Assembly: GCA_947494035.1 (NCBI GenBank)
Contig: CANLTN010000008.1
Location: forward strand, 124,001 to 188,000
Direction of reading: 5' to 3'
Length of the DNA: 64,000 bases
Source: Pseudovibrio sp947494035
GTDB lineage: Bacteria > Pseudomonadota > Alphaproteobacteria > Rhizobiales > Stappiaceae
The position numbers and the translations under genes are program-made. The notes beneath the pieces were generated by a model, which did no database searches, was not told the origin of the DNA, and was given only the letters and a program-made list of their open reading frames with translations. Positions 25,309 to 34,402 of this stretch are shown one piece after another (the stretch's first letter is position 1; each line of letters opens with the position of its first letter).

Positions 25309-25586
25309 GTACAACTCCATATTCTCAAGAGGCTGCCGACGCCTCTCTGCTATACTCACGGCGACCACGACATTGTTCGGTCACACTGGACGCAGGTGTC
25401 CTTCCAAAAAAGGGGTCCCCACCAATTCAACTTCGCGAAATTAACCGCCCTACGTTATAGTTAGGTTAATTTCTCTATTACGATTTCAATAAGGCTAAAA
25501 GCCTAATTGTTTTTCACGGGTCTGGTTACTAGCTTTTCTTCGCGTTTTACAGGCAATAATGCCTGTGGTTAATCCGAGGAAACACC

Positions 25587-26033
25587 ATGCTCAGCCTCCG
25601 TCCGCTTGCCTATGAAGATCTTTCCGTCGGAATGACCGAAATTTTTGTTAAGCACGTCAGCTCTCAGGACATTGTTGGATTCGCGGAGGTCTCCGGTGAT
25701 CGAAACCCTATCCACCTGTCAGAGCACTTTGCGGCCAAGACCCCATTCAAAACCCGTATTGCACACGGCCTTTATACCGCGAGCCTTATCTCAGCCGTAC
25801 TTGGAACACGGCTCCCAGGTCCAGGTGCAATTTATTTGTCTCAATCTTTAAATTTCCGCGCACCTGTGTATATCGGCGACGATATTGAGGTTCGGGTGAG
25901 CGTTGCAGAGCTGATTGATAAGGGCTGCCGCGCGCGTCTGGATTGCAAATGTCTGGTGGACGGCAAGGTGGTTCTGGAAGGGGAAGCTATGGTGAAAGTA
26001 CCTACTCACGCAGAAATGGATATTCCCCTTTAA
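25587..26033 (+). CDS. MaoC-family (R)-specific enoyl-CoA hydratase
   Basis: A 148-residue single hot-dog protein. The hydratase 2 motif is clear: D-R-N-P-I-H near residue 37 with RIAHGLYTASLIS near 57, holding the catalytic Asp and His. Such enzymes convert trans-2-enoyl-CoA to (R)-3-hydroxyacyl-CoA, feeding polyhydroxyalkanoate or acting in acyl metabolism; no PHA gene is nearby. The start ATG 25587 has GAGGAAA upstream. It is divergent from cheY across 278 bp. Confidence 0.9.
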   Translation: MLSLRPLAYEDLSVGMTEIFVKHVSSQDIVGFAEVSGDRNPIHLSEHFAAKTPFKTRIAHGLYTASLISAVLGTRLPGPGAIYLSQSLNFRAPVYIGDDIEVRVSVAELIDKGCRARLDCKCLVDGKVVLEGEAMVKVPTHAEMDIPL

Positions 26034-26211
26034 CTGAAAATTCCTGCGAAGAACTTGCAGTTTCTTGTGTTCCGCCCCGCAAACCTTCTCTGAAGAGCTT
26101 GACGGGGCGAACTTCACGCGGCACCGTCTCGCCAAATTCTAGAAATTTAGAGTATGTTGCGCTCTATGCATTTGTTCAACAGACTCTAAATCTTTATTTT
26201 CACGCGTGTTC

Positions 26212-26250
26212 TTATCCGAAAACCGGAGCCACTTTTCGGGAATACGCTCA
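26212..26250 (+). repeat. Dispersed palindromic repeat, family A, copy 2
   Basis: TCCGAAAACCGG-AGCC-ACTTTTCGGGAATACGC is partly palindromic (CCGAAAA/TTTTCGG), matching copies at 15680, 50243 and 55938. It lies just upstream of ribF, ending 18 nt before the start. Confidence 0.65.
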
Positions 26251-26267
26251 AGCGGGAAGTACAGTTC

Positions 26268-27269
26268 ATGGGTGAGCCGGTCAAACAGGCGCATTCTTTT
26301 CAGCATATCACCGACCTTGCGCAGTTTCCTGAAGAACTACGCGGTGGTGTTGTTGCAATCGGGAATTTTGATGGTGTGCATCGCGGACATCGGGCTGTAC
26401 TTGATTTAGCGCGGGATGAGGCTGGAAAGCGCGGCGTTCCTGCTCTTGCCATGACGTTTGAACCGCATCCACGGACCTTCTTCCGACCAGATCAGCCTGT
26501 GTTTCGATTAACGCCAAGCCATGTCAAAGCGGAGATTTTTGAAGCCGAAAATTTGGATGGTGTGATTGAGCTGCCTTTCACAAAAGAGTTTGCCAATATG
26601 GCCGCAGAGGACTTTGTGCAGGACATTCTGGTTGAGCGTTTGGGAATTTCGCAAAGCATCACCGGATACGACTTCCACTTTGGCAAAGGCCGTCTGGGGA
26701 CACCGGAGTTTCTCAAGCAGGCTGGCGATGCCCATGGATTTGCTGTGACCATTGTTGGAGCAGAAGATGATGAAGGTGGTGAGATCATCTCCTCCAGTCG
26801 CATTCGCGCAGCTCTTGCGGAGGGCGACCTTGCTGTTGCAAACGGTTTGCTTGGTTTCCGCTACTTCGTGGAAGCTACTGTTCAGCATGGCGAAAAGCGT
26901 GGCCGTGAGCTGGGCTACCCGACTGCAAATCTGAAACTTGCTGATAACTGCGAATTAAAAGAAGGTGTCTACGCGGTTCAGGTCAAGATTGACGGCGTGA
27001 TGCATGACGGCGTGGCAAGTTTTGGTCGCCGCCCGACATTTGATGATGGCGCACCATTGCTTGAAGTGCATGTATTTGACTTTAGCGGCAATTTGTATGA
27101 AAAGCTGGTCACCGTCTGCTTTATCGGATTTATCCGTGCTGAACTTAAATTTGACGGCATTGAAAGCTTAATTAGCCAGATGGATCAGGATAGTGCAGAA
27201 GCGCGAGCAATGATCGCTTCCATGCGACCGCTTTCGCATTTAGATCAGATGCTTAACACCGGTTCATAG
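26268..27269 (+). CDS. ribF: Bifunctional riboflavin kinase/FAD synthetase
   Basis: RibF phosphorylates riboflavin to FMN and adenylylates FMN to FAD. The N-terminal nucleotidyltransferase has GNFDGVHRGH (residues 32-41) and the EIISSSRIR signature near 176; the C-terminal kinase has GYPTANL near 218 and GVASFGRRPTFDDG. Length 333 is a little longer than the E. coli enzyme owing to N-terminal residues. The start ATG 26268 has GGGAAG upstream. A family A repeat lies in its leader; no FMN riboswitch is seen. Confidence 0.95.
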   Translation: MGEPVKQAHSFQHITDLAQFPEELRGGVVAIGNFDGVHRGHRAVLDLARDEAGKRGVPALAMTFEPHPRTFFRPDQPVFRLTPSHVKAEIFEAENLDGVIELPFTKEFANMAAEDFVQDILVERLGISQSITGYDFHFGKGRLGTPEFLKQAGDAHGFAVTIVGAEDDEGGEIISSSRIRAALAEGDLAVANGLLGFRYFVEATVQHGEKRGRELGYPTANLKLADNCELKEGVYAVQVKIDGVMHDGVASFGRRPTFDDGAPLLEVHVFDFSGNLYEKLVTVCFIGFIRAELKFDGIESLISQMDQDSAEARAMIASMRPLSHLDQMLNTGS

Positions 27270-27393
27270 AGTACAGCAGAAATCAACAAGAACACTGTGA
27301 TGCTCTCCTGAACTGTAATTCGCTGAATACCCGCCGAAAATGAATAACAAGGTTGCCGGGTACTCTTCGATCCAGAACCCAGAAAGAGACATC

Positions 27394-28338
27394 ATGACCT
27401 CAGCGACGATACGGGGCGGGACAGGCGGCTCCGATAGTGTGTTGCATGGCGTGTTGTTGATGGTGTGCGGGTTGCTCATTCTTTCGAGCACTGATGGGGT
27501 GGTGAAGTATCTTTCCGAGTTTTTCTCACCTTTAACCATCTCCTTTATTCGGTTTTCCGTGCAGCTTGTCATCATTCTGGTTATTGCGCTGTTTCAGAAA
27601 CGCAGCTGGTACAGCCTGCTCAAAGAAACCACCCTTCCGTTGTTCTGCCGCGGGTTGCTGTTGGCGCTGGGATCGGTTTTTGTCGTCTTTGCCCTGAAGT
27701 ATCTGCCGCTGACAGATGCTTTGGCGATCTTCTTTGTACAGCCCGTCATTCTGGTGATCCTGTCCTCTTTATTTTTGAAAGAAAGGGTGGGTCCCACACG
27801 CTGGTTAGCGGTTTTGATTGGCTTTGCGGGCGTTCTTGTCATCATGCGGCCGGGCACAGGTGTGTTCCACCCAGCAAGTCTGCTCATGCTGGCCGCAGCT
27901 TTTACATTTGCCTGCTATCTCATTCTGACGCGCAAGCTCTCCGGGCAAGCCTCTCAGCTGGCCATCCAGTTTGCGACAGGGCTTGCAGGAACCCTCCTTA
28001 TTCTGCCGATCATCATCTATGCGGGGCTAAGCGGATTTGGCGGCGATCTGGTTATCGTAGATCAGAGTACCAACTTCACGTTACCCATTGTGTTGTTACT
28101 CTGTCTTGGTGGAGCGGGCCTGTTTGCGCATGTTCTGTTGGTCAAAGCCTTTGAAAGAGCGCCTGCTTCGGTTCTTGCACCGATCAACTACGTGGAAATT
28201 ATCTCTGCAACAATCATTGGCTATCTGGTCTTTAACGAGATCCCGGATGAATTTGTCTGGGTGGGCGTTGGCCTATTGATTTGCAGTGGCTTGACCTTGG
28301 CACACGCGGAGCGAAAGCCGCCCGCTCCGAAATATTGA
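27394..28338 (+). CDS. DMT-superfamily (EamA) transporter, first of tandem pair
   Basis: About 314 residues with ten hydrophobic helices in two EamA repeats. Recognisable elements are LKYLPLTDALAIFFVQPVI in the first half and ERAPASVLAPINYVEIISATIIGYLVF in the second. The start ATG 27394 is favoured by the AAAGAGA upstream; an earlier ATG at 27340 has no site. The next gene encodes a paralogue with the same motifs. The substrate is unknown; many relatives export small metabolites. Confidence 0.87.
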   Translation: MTSATIRGGTGGSDSVLHGVLLMVCGLLILSSTDGVVKYLSEFFSPLTISFIRFSVQLVIILVIALFQKRSWYSLLKETTLPLFCRGLLLALGSVFVVFALKYLPLTDALAIFFVQPVILVILSSLFLKERVGPTRWLAVLIGFAGVLVIMRPGTGVFHPASLLMLAAAFTFACYLILTRKLSGQASQLAIQFATGLAGTLLILPIIIYAGLSGFGGDLVIVDQSTNFTLPIVLLLCLGGAGLFAHVLLVKAFERAPASVLAPINYVEIISATIIGYLVFNEIPDEFVWVGVGLLICSGLTLAHAERKPPAPKY

Positions 28339-28495
28339 GCGACGCTCTAGGTATCCTTTAGATAACTGCACTGAATAGCAGACCTCCTACACTTTGTTTT
28401 GGTTGCACAAACAGCTTCGTGATGCGTCAATATGGGTTCTTACCCGCACTCCTGACTTTGTTATGTCAGCGTATTCCCGACATTGCGAGCACAGC

Positions 28496-29470
28496 ATGAC
28501 CACCACAACCGCCTCGACACATCCGCAAAGCTCCAGCGCCGGATTGCATGGCATTTTGTATATGGCCGCCGGAATGTCTCTTGCGCCACTGATGGACGGT
28601 ACGGCCAAATACCTCAGTGGGTTTGTCTCACCGGTCGAAGTTTCGCTTGGAAGGTTCTTGTGTCAGGCGCTTGTTGTCCTTGTGATTGCGGGTTTCGCGA
28701 GGCGTTCGTTTGGCTCCTTGATGAAAGAGGTCAACCGCATTCAGCTGGTGCGCGGCGCGTTTCTTGCGATCTGCTCAATCTTCTTTTTCACCTCTCTTAA
28801 GTACATGCCGCTGGCGGATGCGATTGCGATCTTCTTTGTGCAGCCAATGCTGCTGACAGTGCTTTCCGCAGTTGTTTTGAAGGAGAACGTGGGTGTTCGC
28901 AGGTGGGCAGCTGTGGTTGTGGGGATGGTGGGCGCGCTGATTATTATTCGCCCCGGTTCCAGTGCTTTGGGATGGCCTGCCCTGTTGCCACTGGCTGCGG
29001 CAACCTCCTTTGCAATCTATCTGGTTTTAACGCGCAAGCTTGCCGGTAGCACCTCCCTGCTCGGCATTCAGTTTGCCACCGGCATTGCCGGGGTGATGAC
29101 CCTCACACCACTGGTGCTTCTAGCCAGTTTGTTGGGTTTTGAAGGCGCAGCTTGGACAACACCAGAGTTAACGCACCTGCCCCTGTTCATTTTGATGGGT
29201 ATCATCTCGTTTGCCTCACACGGCTGTATCGTGCTTGCTTTTGACAGGGCACCGGCATCAGTTCTGGCACCGCTCAGCTATACCGAGATCATCAGTGCAA
29301 CGATCGTTGGTTACGTTCTGTTTGGCGATATTCCCGACAAATTTGTGTGGCTGGGTGTGGCTCTGATTGCAGGCGGCGGGCTTTACATTGCACACCGGGA
29401 ACGAACGGCTGCAAAACGACAGGCAATGAGTGAAGAGCTTGTCGAGAATTCGCCCAAACGACATTACTGA
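28496..29470 (+). CDS. DMT-superfamily (EamA) transporter, second of tandem pair
   Basis: About 324 residues and ten helices, closely related to the preceding gene: LKYMPLADAIAIFFVQPML, FAIYLVLTRKLAG, IQFATGIAGV and DRAPASVLAPLSYTEIISATIVGY all have counterparts there, so the two arose by tandem duplication. The start ATG 28496 gives MTTTTAS and the expected N-terminus; the ribosome site is weak, and the frame is open to 28394. The intergenic gap is about 160 nt. It ends in a hairpin terminator. Confidence 0.87.
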   Translation: MTTTTASTHPQSSSAGLHGILYMAAGMSLAPLMDGTAKYLSGFVSPVEVSLGRFLCQALVVLVIAGFARRSFGSLMKEVNRIQLVRGAFLAICSIFFFTSLKYMPLADAIAIFFVQPMLLTVLSAVVLKENVGVRRWAAVVVGMVGALIIIRPGSSALGWPALLPLAAATSFAIYLVLTRKLAGSTSLLGIQFATGIAGVMTLTPLVLLASLLGFEGAAWTTPELTHLPLFILMGIISFASHGCIVLAFDRAPASVLAPLSYTEIISATIVGYVLFGDIPDKFVWLGVALIAGGGLYIAHRERTAAKRQAMSEELVENSPKRHY

Positions 29471-29475
29471 GGCTT

Positions 29476-29496
29476 GGCGGGCACCTGCCCGCCTTT
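29476..29496 (+). terminator. Hairpin terminator after tandem DMT genes
   Basis: A perfect 8-bp GC-rich stem, GGCGGGCA/TGCCCGCC with a 2-nt loop, is followed by TTT only, so termination may be partial. Confidence 0.6.
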
Positions 29497-29811
29497 CAGG
29501 AAAATTGCTTCTGGTCCTGATAATATTGAGCTTTGTTGTTAGAGCCCCTTTATTCCTTGCATGACCGCTGCTAAAAGCACTCATTATGTTAGCCAAGTTT
29601 GAAAATAACAGGACTACTCCTTTGACCTTTTTCAAGGTGTGCCAATTTCGAATTATTGGCCCGGCCTTCAGATGAGACGCCCGTCGGCGCCCTGAAGTAC
29701 CGGGAGACCTCCAACCGTTGCAGCGGCGACGGGTTTTTCAAGCTTGCGCAATTTCTTGCGCTTCACCAGATGCCTATGGGCAAACAGATGCCCACATAAG
29801 CGGACTGTCAA
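29497..29811. other. Upstream region of ileS
   Basis: About 315 bases between the DMT genes and ileS. A small hairpin GCGCAA-TTTC-TTGCGC lies around 29745-29760, but there is no T-run or T-box signature. No gene or definite promoter was seen. Confidence 0.4.
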
Positions 29812-32745
29812 ATGACCGATACTATGAGCCGTGATTATTCAAAAACGCTCAACCTGCCTCAAACCGATTTTCCAATGCGGGCGGGCCTTCCAAAGAATGA
29901 ACCCAAGATCCTTGCCAAATGGGCGGATCAGGATCTTTACAAGGCGCTGCGTGAGCAATCCGCAGGCCGCCCCAAGTTCATTTTGCATGATGGTCCTCCA
30001 TATGCGAACGGCAACATCCATATCGGCCACGCGCTGAACAAGACCCTGAAGGACATCATCAACCGCTCCATGCAGATGCAGGGCTTTGATGCCAACTATG
30101 TTCCGGGCTGGGATTGTCATGGTCTACCGATCGAATGGAAGATCGAAGAGCAGTACCGCAAAAAAGGCAAAAACAAAGACGCTGTTCCAATCAATGAATT
30201 CCGCAAGGAATGCCGTGAATTTGCGGATAAGTGGGTTGATGTGCAGCGCGAGGAATTCAAGCGTCTGGGCATTGAAGGTGACTGGGACAACCCATACCTG
30301 ACCATGCGCTACGACAGTGAAGCTGTGATTGCGAACGAACTGATGAAGTTTGCGACAAGTGGTCAGCTGTATCGCGGTTCCAAGCCTGTTATGTGGTCCA
30401 TCGTTGAGAAGACCGCGCTTGCTGAAGCGGAAGTGGAGTATGAAGATCATACCTCGCACACCATCTGGGTAACGTTCCCGGTTGTTTCCGGCAATGAAGC
30501 GCTGATCGGCAAGAAGGTGGTGATCTGGACAACTACTCCATGGACCATTCCAGCAAACCGCGCGATCTCCTTCTCTCATGACATCAGCTACGGCATCTAC
30601 AAGGTGACAGAGGCTGCGGACGACAACTGGGCGAAGGTTGGCGAAGAATTCATCATCGCCGACAAACTGGCTGGGTCTGTTTTTGAAGCATCCCGCGTTG
30701 ATGCTTATGAGCGTGTTGCTGACGTTGATGTGAGCACAATCGAATACTGCGCGCACCCGCTGCGCGGTGCTGAGGGTGCTGGCGATTACTTCGACTTCAA
30801 CGTGCCAATGCTTGCTGGTGAACACGTGACTGACGACGCCGGTACAGGTTTTGTACACACGGCGCCGGGTCATGGTCAGGAAGATTTCCAGATGTTCCTG
30901 GATCACCGTGAGGCGTTTGCAAAAGCTGGCACCGAGCAGGTTCCAATGACCGTTCAGCCGGACGGGTCTTACTACCCGCATGTGCCGCTGTTTGAAGGCA
31001 AGTACATCCTTGACCGCAAAGGCAAGGAAGGCTCCACCAACAAGGCTGTTATCGAAAAACTGGCCGAGGTTGGTGCCCTGATGGCGCGTGGCCGTGTGAA
31101 GCACTCCTACCCACATTCCTGGCGTTCAAAAGCTCCTTTGATCTTCCGTAACACACCGCAGTGGTTTGTTTACATGGACAAGGAACTTGCTGAGGACGCA
31201 AAGGATGACACGCTGCGTGCCCGCGCTCTTAAGGCAATCTGCGAGACGCGCTTTATTCCTGCAACTGCCCAGAACCGCCTAAATGCGATGATTGAAACCC
31301 GTCCTGACTGGGTGCTTTCCCGTCAGCGTGCTTGGGGTGTACCAATCACTGTGTTTGTGAACAAAGAAAACGGCGAAGTTCTCAAGGACGAGGCCGTCAA
31401 CCAGCGCATCTTTGACGCTTTCCAGAAGGAAGGTGCAGATGCATGGTTTGAGGAAGGCGCAGAACAACGCTTCCTTGGTGAGGCATACGATGCTTCGAAC
31501 TTCGAAAAAGTAACGGACATCCTCGACGTTTGGTTCGATTCCGGTTCTACCCACGCGTTCTGCATGGAGCGCCGTGAAGACCTGAACCCGCAACGTAAAG
31601 GTCTGGGCGGCGAAGATTACGTTCTATACATGGAAGGAACTGATCAGCACCGTGGCTGGTTCCATTCTTCCCTGCTGGAAAGCTGTGGCACGCGCGGTCA
31701 TGCACCATACGATGCTGTGATCACTCATGGTTTCACTATGGATGAGCAGGGCCGCAAGATGTCCAAGTCTTTGGGCAACACGGTTGCACCTCAGGATGTT
31801 ATCAAGCAATACGGCGCTGATATCCTGCGTCTGTGGGTTGGTTCTGTGGACTATGCAGAAGATCAGCGCCTTGGGCCTGAGATCATCAAGACCAACGTTG
31901 ATGCTTACCGCAAGATGCGCAATACCCTGCGCTTCATGCTCGGCTCCCTTGCCCACTATGAAGGTGAGGAAGTTGCTCTTGAGGATATGGATGAGCTGGA
32001 GCAGCTGGTCCTGCATCGTCTGGCGGAGCTGGATGTACTGGTTCGTGACGCCTACAACTCGTTCGACAGCAAGCGCATCTTCTCCACCCTGTTCAACTTC
32101 ATGATTGTTGAGCTGTCTGCGTTCTACTTCGACATCCGCAAAGATGCGCTGTATTGCGATGCACCGTCTTCCAAGAAGCGGAAGGCCTCTCTTTATGTGA
32201 TTGAACAGCTGTTCCGTCATCTCACCCTGTGGCTGGCTCCAATTTTGCCGTTCACTATGGAAGAGAGCTGGGCTTACCGGTATGGTGAAGAAACAACATC
32301 CGTTCATCTGCAGCAATTCCCTGCTGTTTCTTCTGCATGGAGAAACGACGAACTGGCAGCTAAATGGAGCAAGGTTCGTGCTGTTCGCCGTGTGATCACA
32401 GGTGCGCTGGAAATTGAACGGCGTGAGAAGCGGATCGGGTCTTCTTTGGAAGCCCATCCAACCGTTTACGTTTCCGATGCGGACCTGATGGCTGCTCTGA
32501 ATGGTCTGGACATGGCAGAGATCAGCATCACCTCCCAGTTGAACCTGTCTTCTGACAGCGCTCCGGAAGGTGCGTTCACTTTGGAAGATGTGGCTGGTGT
32601 TGGCGTTGTGTCGGGTCTTGCTGAGGGTAAAAAGTGTGCACGCTCCTGGAAGATCCTTCCAGAAGTTGGCACGGATGCTGAATATCCTGAGTTGACCTTG
32701 CGCGATGCAGATGCAATGCGTGAACTGGACAGCACTGCTGTCTAA
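29812..32745 (+). CDS. ileS: Isoleucyl-tRNA synthetase
   Basis: A class I aminoacyl-tRNA synthetase of 977 residues charging tRNA-Ile. PPYANGNIHIGHA (HIGH) is near residue 65, the editing domain has TTTPWTIPANRA and DAGTGFVHTAPGHGQEDF, WFDSGSTHAF follows, and KMSKSLGN is near residue 650. The C-terminus is short and lacks the four-cysteine zinc cluster seen in E. coli IleRS; only an isolated cysteine (KKCARSWK) remains, as in many alphaproteobacterial enzymes. The start ATG 29812 is followed by another possible start at 29824. lspA begins 9 nt after the stop, a conserved ileS-lspA operon. Confidence 0.97.
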   Translation: MTDTMSRDYSKTLNLPQTDFPMRAGLPKNEPKILAKWADQDLYKALREQSAGRPKFILHDGPPYANGNIHIGHALNKTLKDIINRSMQMQGFDANYVPGWDCHGLPIEWKIEEQYRKKGKNKDAVPINEFRKECREFADKWVDVQREEFKRLGIEGDWDNPYLTMRYDSEAVIANELMKFATSGQLYRGSKPVMWSIVEKTALAEAEVEYEDHTSHTIWVTFPVVSGNEALIGKKVVIWTTTPWTIPANRAISFSHDISYGIYKVTEAADDNWAKVGEEFIIADKLAGSVFEASRVDAYERVADVDVSTIEYCAHPLRGAEGAGDYFDFNVPMLAGEHVTDDAGTGFVHTAPGHGQEDFQMFLDHREAFAKAGTEQVPMTVQPDGSYYPHVPLFEGKYILDRKGKEGSTNKAVIEKLAEVGALMARGRVKHSYPHSWRSKAPLIFRNTPQWFVYMDKELAEDAKDDTLRARALKAICETRFIPATAQNRLNAMIETRPDWVLSRQRAWGVPITVFVNKENGEVLKDEAVNQRIFDAFQKEGADAWFEEGAEQRFLGEAYDASNFEKVTDILDVWFDSGSTHAFCMERREDLNPQRKGLGGEDYVLYMEGTDQHRGWFHSSLLESCGTRGHAPYDAVITHGFTMDEQGRKMSKSLGNTVAPQDVIKQYGADILRLWVGSVDYAEDQRLGPEIIKTNVDAYRKMRNTLRFMLGSLAHYEGEEVALEDMDELEQLVLHRLAELDVLVRDAYNSFDSKRIFSTLFNFMIVELSAFYFDIRKDALYCDAPSSKKRKASLYVIEQLFRHLTLWLAPILPFTMEESWAYRYGEETTSVHLQQFPAVSSAWRNDELAAKWSKVRAVRRVITGALEIERREKRIGSSLEAHPTVYVSDADLMAALNGLDMAEISITSQLNLSSDSAPEGAFTLEDVAGVGVVSGLAEGKKCARSWKILPEVGTDAEYPELTLRDADAMRELDSTAV

Positions 32746-32754
32746 GCAAACACT

Positions 32755-33279
32755 GTGACGAGGGAAGCTGCCTTGAAGAAACTAAAGTTCTGGGGACATC
32801 ACAGTTCCCTCGTCCTGCTTATTGCGATCATCGGTCTGGTCGTTGATCAGATCGCTAAGTTCTGGGCCGTTGGTCACTTTTCGATTGGTGGCGTGCCTTC
32901 GATTTCCGTAGGCCCGTTTCTTGATCTGGTGCTGGTCTGGAATAAAGGCGTTTCCTATGGCCTGTTCCAGCAGACGAGTGAATTCGGGCGCTGGGGACTG
33001 GCAGGCTTTACTCTGCTAGCTTCAATTTTTATCTGGTTCTGGAGCGCGCGGGTGAGCAACCGCCTGGAAGCCTTCTGCCTTGCGCTGGTATTGTCGGGCG
33101 CTCTGAGCAACGGCTTTGACCGCCTCTATTATGGCCAAGTCGTCGATTATATCTATTTTCACGTTGGGGATTTTTCGTGGTACGTCTTCAATCTTGCTGA
33201 TGCATGGATTGTTATTGGCGCTGCGGGATTGCTGCTCGACACCTTATTTCTTGGCAAAAATAAGGATAGTCGGCCCTAG
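32755..33279 (+). CDS. lspA: Lipoprotein signal peptidase
   Basis: Signal peptidase II, which cleaves prolipoproteins in the inner membrane. Four hydrophobic helices are visible, with the catalytic aspartates in SNGFDRLYYGQVVDYI (near residue 130) and FNLADAWI (near 150), and LVVDQIAKFW in the first conserved block. The frame starts at GTG 32755, which lacks a ribosome site. TTG 32773, giving MKKLKFWG, has AGGGAAG 5 nt upstream and may be the true start. It is co-transcribed with ileS and followed by a predicted lipoprotein gene, a plausible substrate. Confidence 0.95.
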   Translation: MTREAALKKLKFWGHHSSLVLLIAIIGLVVDQIAKFWAVGHFSIGGVPSISVGPFLDLVLVWNKGVSYGLFQQTSEFGRWGLAGFTLLASIFIWFWSARVSNRLEAFCLALVLSGALSNGFDRLYYGQVVDYIYFHVGDFSWYVFNLADAWIVIGAAGLLLDTLFLGKNKDSRP

Positions 33280-33477
33280 AACCGCCCTATTTCCAATTAT
33301 ATGTGGGGACGATCGGGTACTTCTGGGCATAACTACACACTAAGGGCCTTCATGGTTTTGTGATTCCTGTTTTATGGTGGAATCACTGGTTCGTGGGGAC
33401 TACAGATTTCGCAGGCTGTCATATGACCCGTGAAGCCTGTCAAACACCGTATTGATGGTGATCGGGAAACAAGGGTA

Positions 33478-34218
33478 ATGAAATTGCAAAGCCGTAGCAA
33501 AAAATTCGTTGTTCGGGCCACTTTCGTTTGCGGGCTCTCTCTAGCACTGTCCGCCTGCATGACAGGCAATGGCGAGTTTAGTGAAGATACCGAAGCCACC
33601 GATGTAGGTTTGATGGCTGGTGTTATGAGCGCGGTTGGACTGGAATCTCAGAGAAACCCTGATATCGAGTACAAAGAGCGCGCACCACTTGTTATGCCGA
33701 CGCAGGGAGGTAACCTGCCGAAGCCTGATACCCGCAGCCTTTCCGAGGTTGCAAGCAACTGGCCGGTTGATCGCTCCAATGAAGAGCTGGAAGAAATTCG
33801 TGCGTTCTACAAAGTTGAACCGGGCGAGCCGTTGAGCATTGAGCAGATGCGCGGCCATCCATCTGTGAAGAAGGCGTCTGCGCGGCCACGCGATTTTGAA
33901 GCAGAAAAACGTCAGCAGCAACTGCTTGATGGTGACAAGCTGTCCCCAAGCGAGTTGTCAGCCCTTGGCAAAAAATATCAGGAAGCGAAGAAACTTCTTG
34001 GCGGCGGCAAAGATACGGATTCTCCGGTTTGCGCTCCAGGAGATCCTAACTGTACGCCAACACGCAAGTATCTGACCGAGCCTCCGGTCGACTATTCCAC
34101 TCCTGTTGCAGGCGTTGCATTTGCGACCCCGGAAGTGGATGAAGACGAAATTGTGCGCAAAAAGCGTGAAGCAGCCGCGATTGAAGATGGCGCTCGCATT
34201 GACATGAGCAAGTTTTAA
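33478..34218 (+). CDS. Predicted outer-membrane lipoprotein
   Basis: A 246-residue protein with a lipoprotein signal: basic KLQSRSKKF, a hydrophobic stretch and lipobox LSAC, lipidated at the Cys near residue 22. The rest is polar and proline-rich with RAPLVMPTQGGNLPKP and a charged C-terminus. The RAPLVMP element and its position after lspA and before the M16 pair recall DUF3035 (BamF-like) lipoproteins of alphaproteobacteria, but this is a contextual guess. The start ATG 33478 has AAGGG upstream and gives a proper signal peptide, unlike the longer frame from 33430. Confidence 0.78.
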   Translation: MKLQSRSKKFVVRATFVCGLSLALSACMTGNGEFSEDTEATDVGLMAGVMSAVGLESQRNPDIEYKERAPLVMPTQGGNLPKPDTRSLSEVASNWPVDRSNEELEEIRAFYKVEPGEPLSIEQMRGHPSVKKASARPRDFEAEKRQQQLLDGDKLSPSELSALGKKYQEAKKLLGGGKDTDSPVCAPGDPNCTPTRKYLTEPPVDYSTPVAGVAFATPEVDEDEIVRKKREAAAIEDGARIDMSKF

Positions 34219-34270
34219 GAATGCCCGCTCAGCGGGAGCTTATGCTTTCTTAAATGCCTAAAAGGCCATT

Positions 34271-34302
34271 AAAAAAGTGCGGCGGTGTTCGCACTTTTTT
34301 CA
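34271..34302 (+). terminator. Rho-independent terminator after the lipoprotein gene
   Basis: An 11-bp stem AAAAAAGTGCG/CGCACTTTTTT with an 8-nt loop ends in a T-run. It separates the ileS-lspA-lipoprotein set from the M16 pair. Confidence 0.85.
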
Positions 34303-34402
34303 TTATAGCTGCAAGAGATTACGAATAATTCACGAGGAGATTAACCACAGTCACGCTATACATGGGGAGCTGTGTCCTGCTCATTTTAAAGGGAGCCCCT
34401 AC

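Noticed and set aside
26034..26267. Possible FMN riboswitch before ribF
   Set aside because: The conserved FMN aptamer blocks are absent; the region holds a dispersed repeat instead.
29497..29811. Possible T-box or other leader riboswitch before ileS
   Set aside because: No T-box sequence or specifier stem; only one small hairpin was found.
30124..31116. 330-residue minus-strand frame opposite ileS
   Set aside because: Antisense to strongly conserved ileS codons; no start signal or protein motif.
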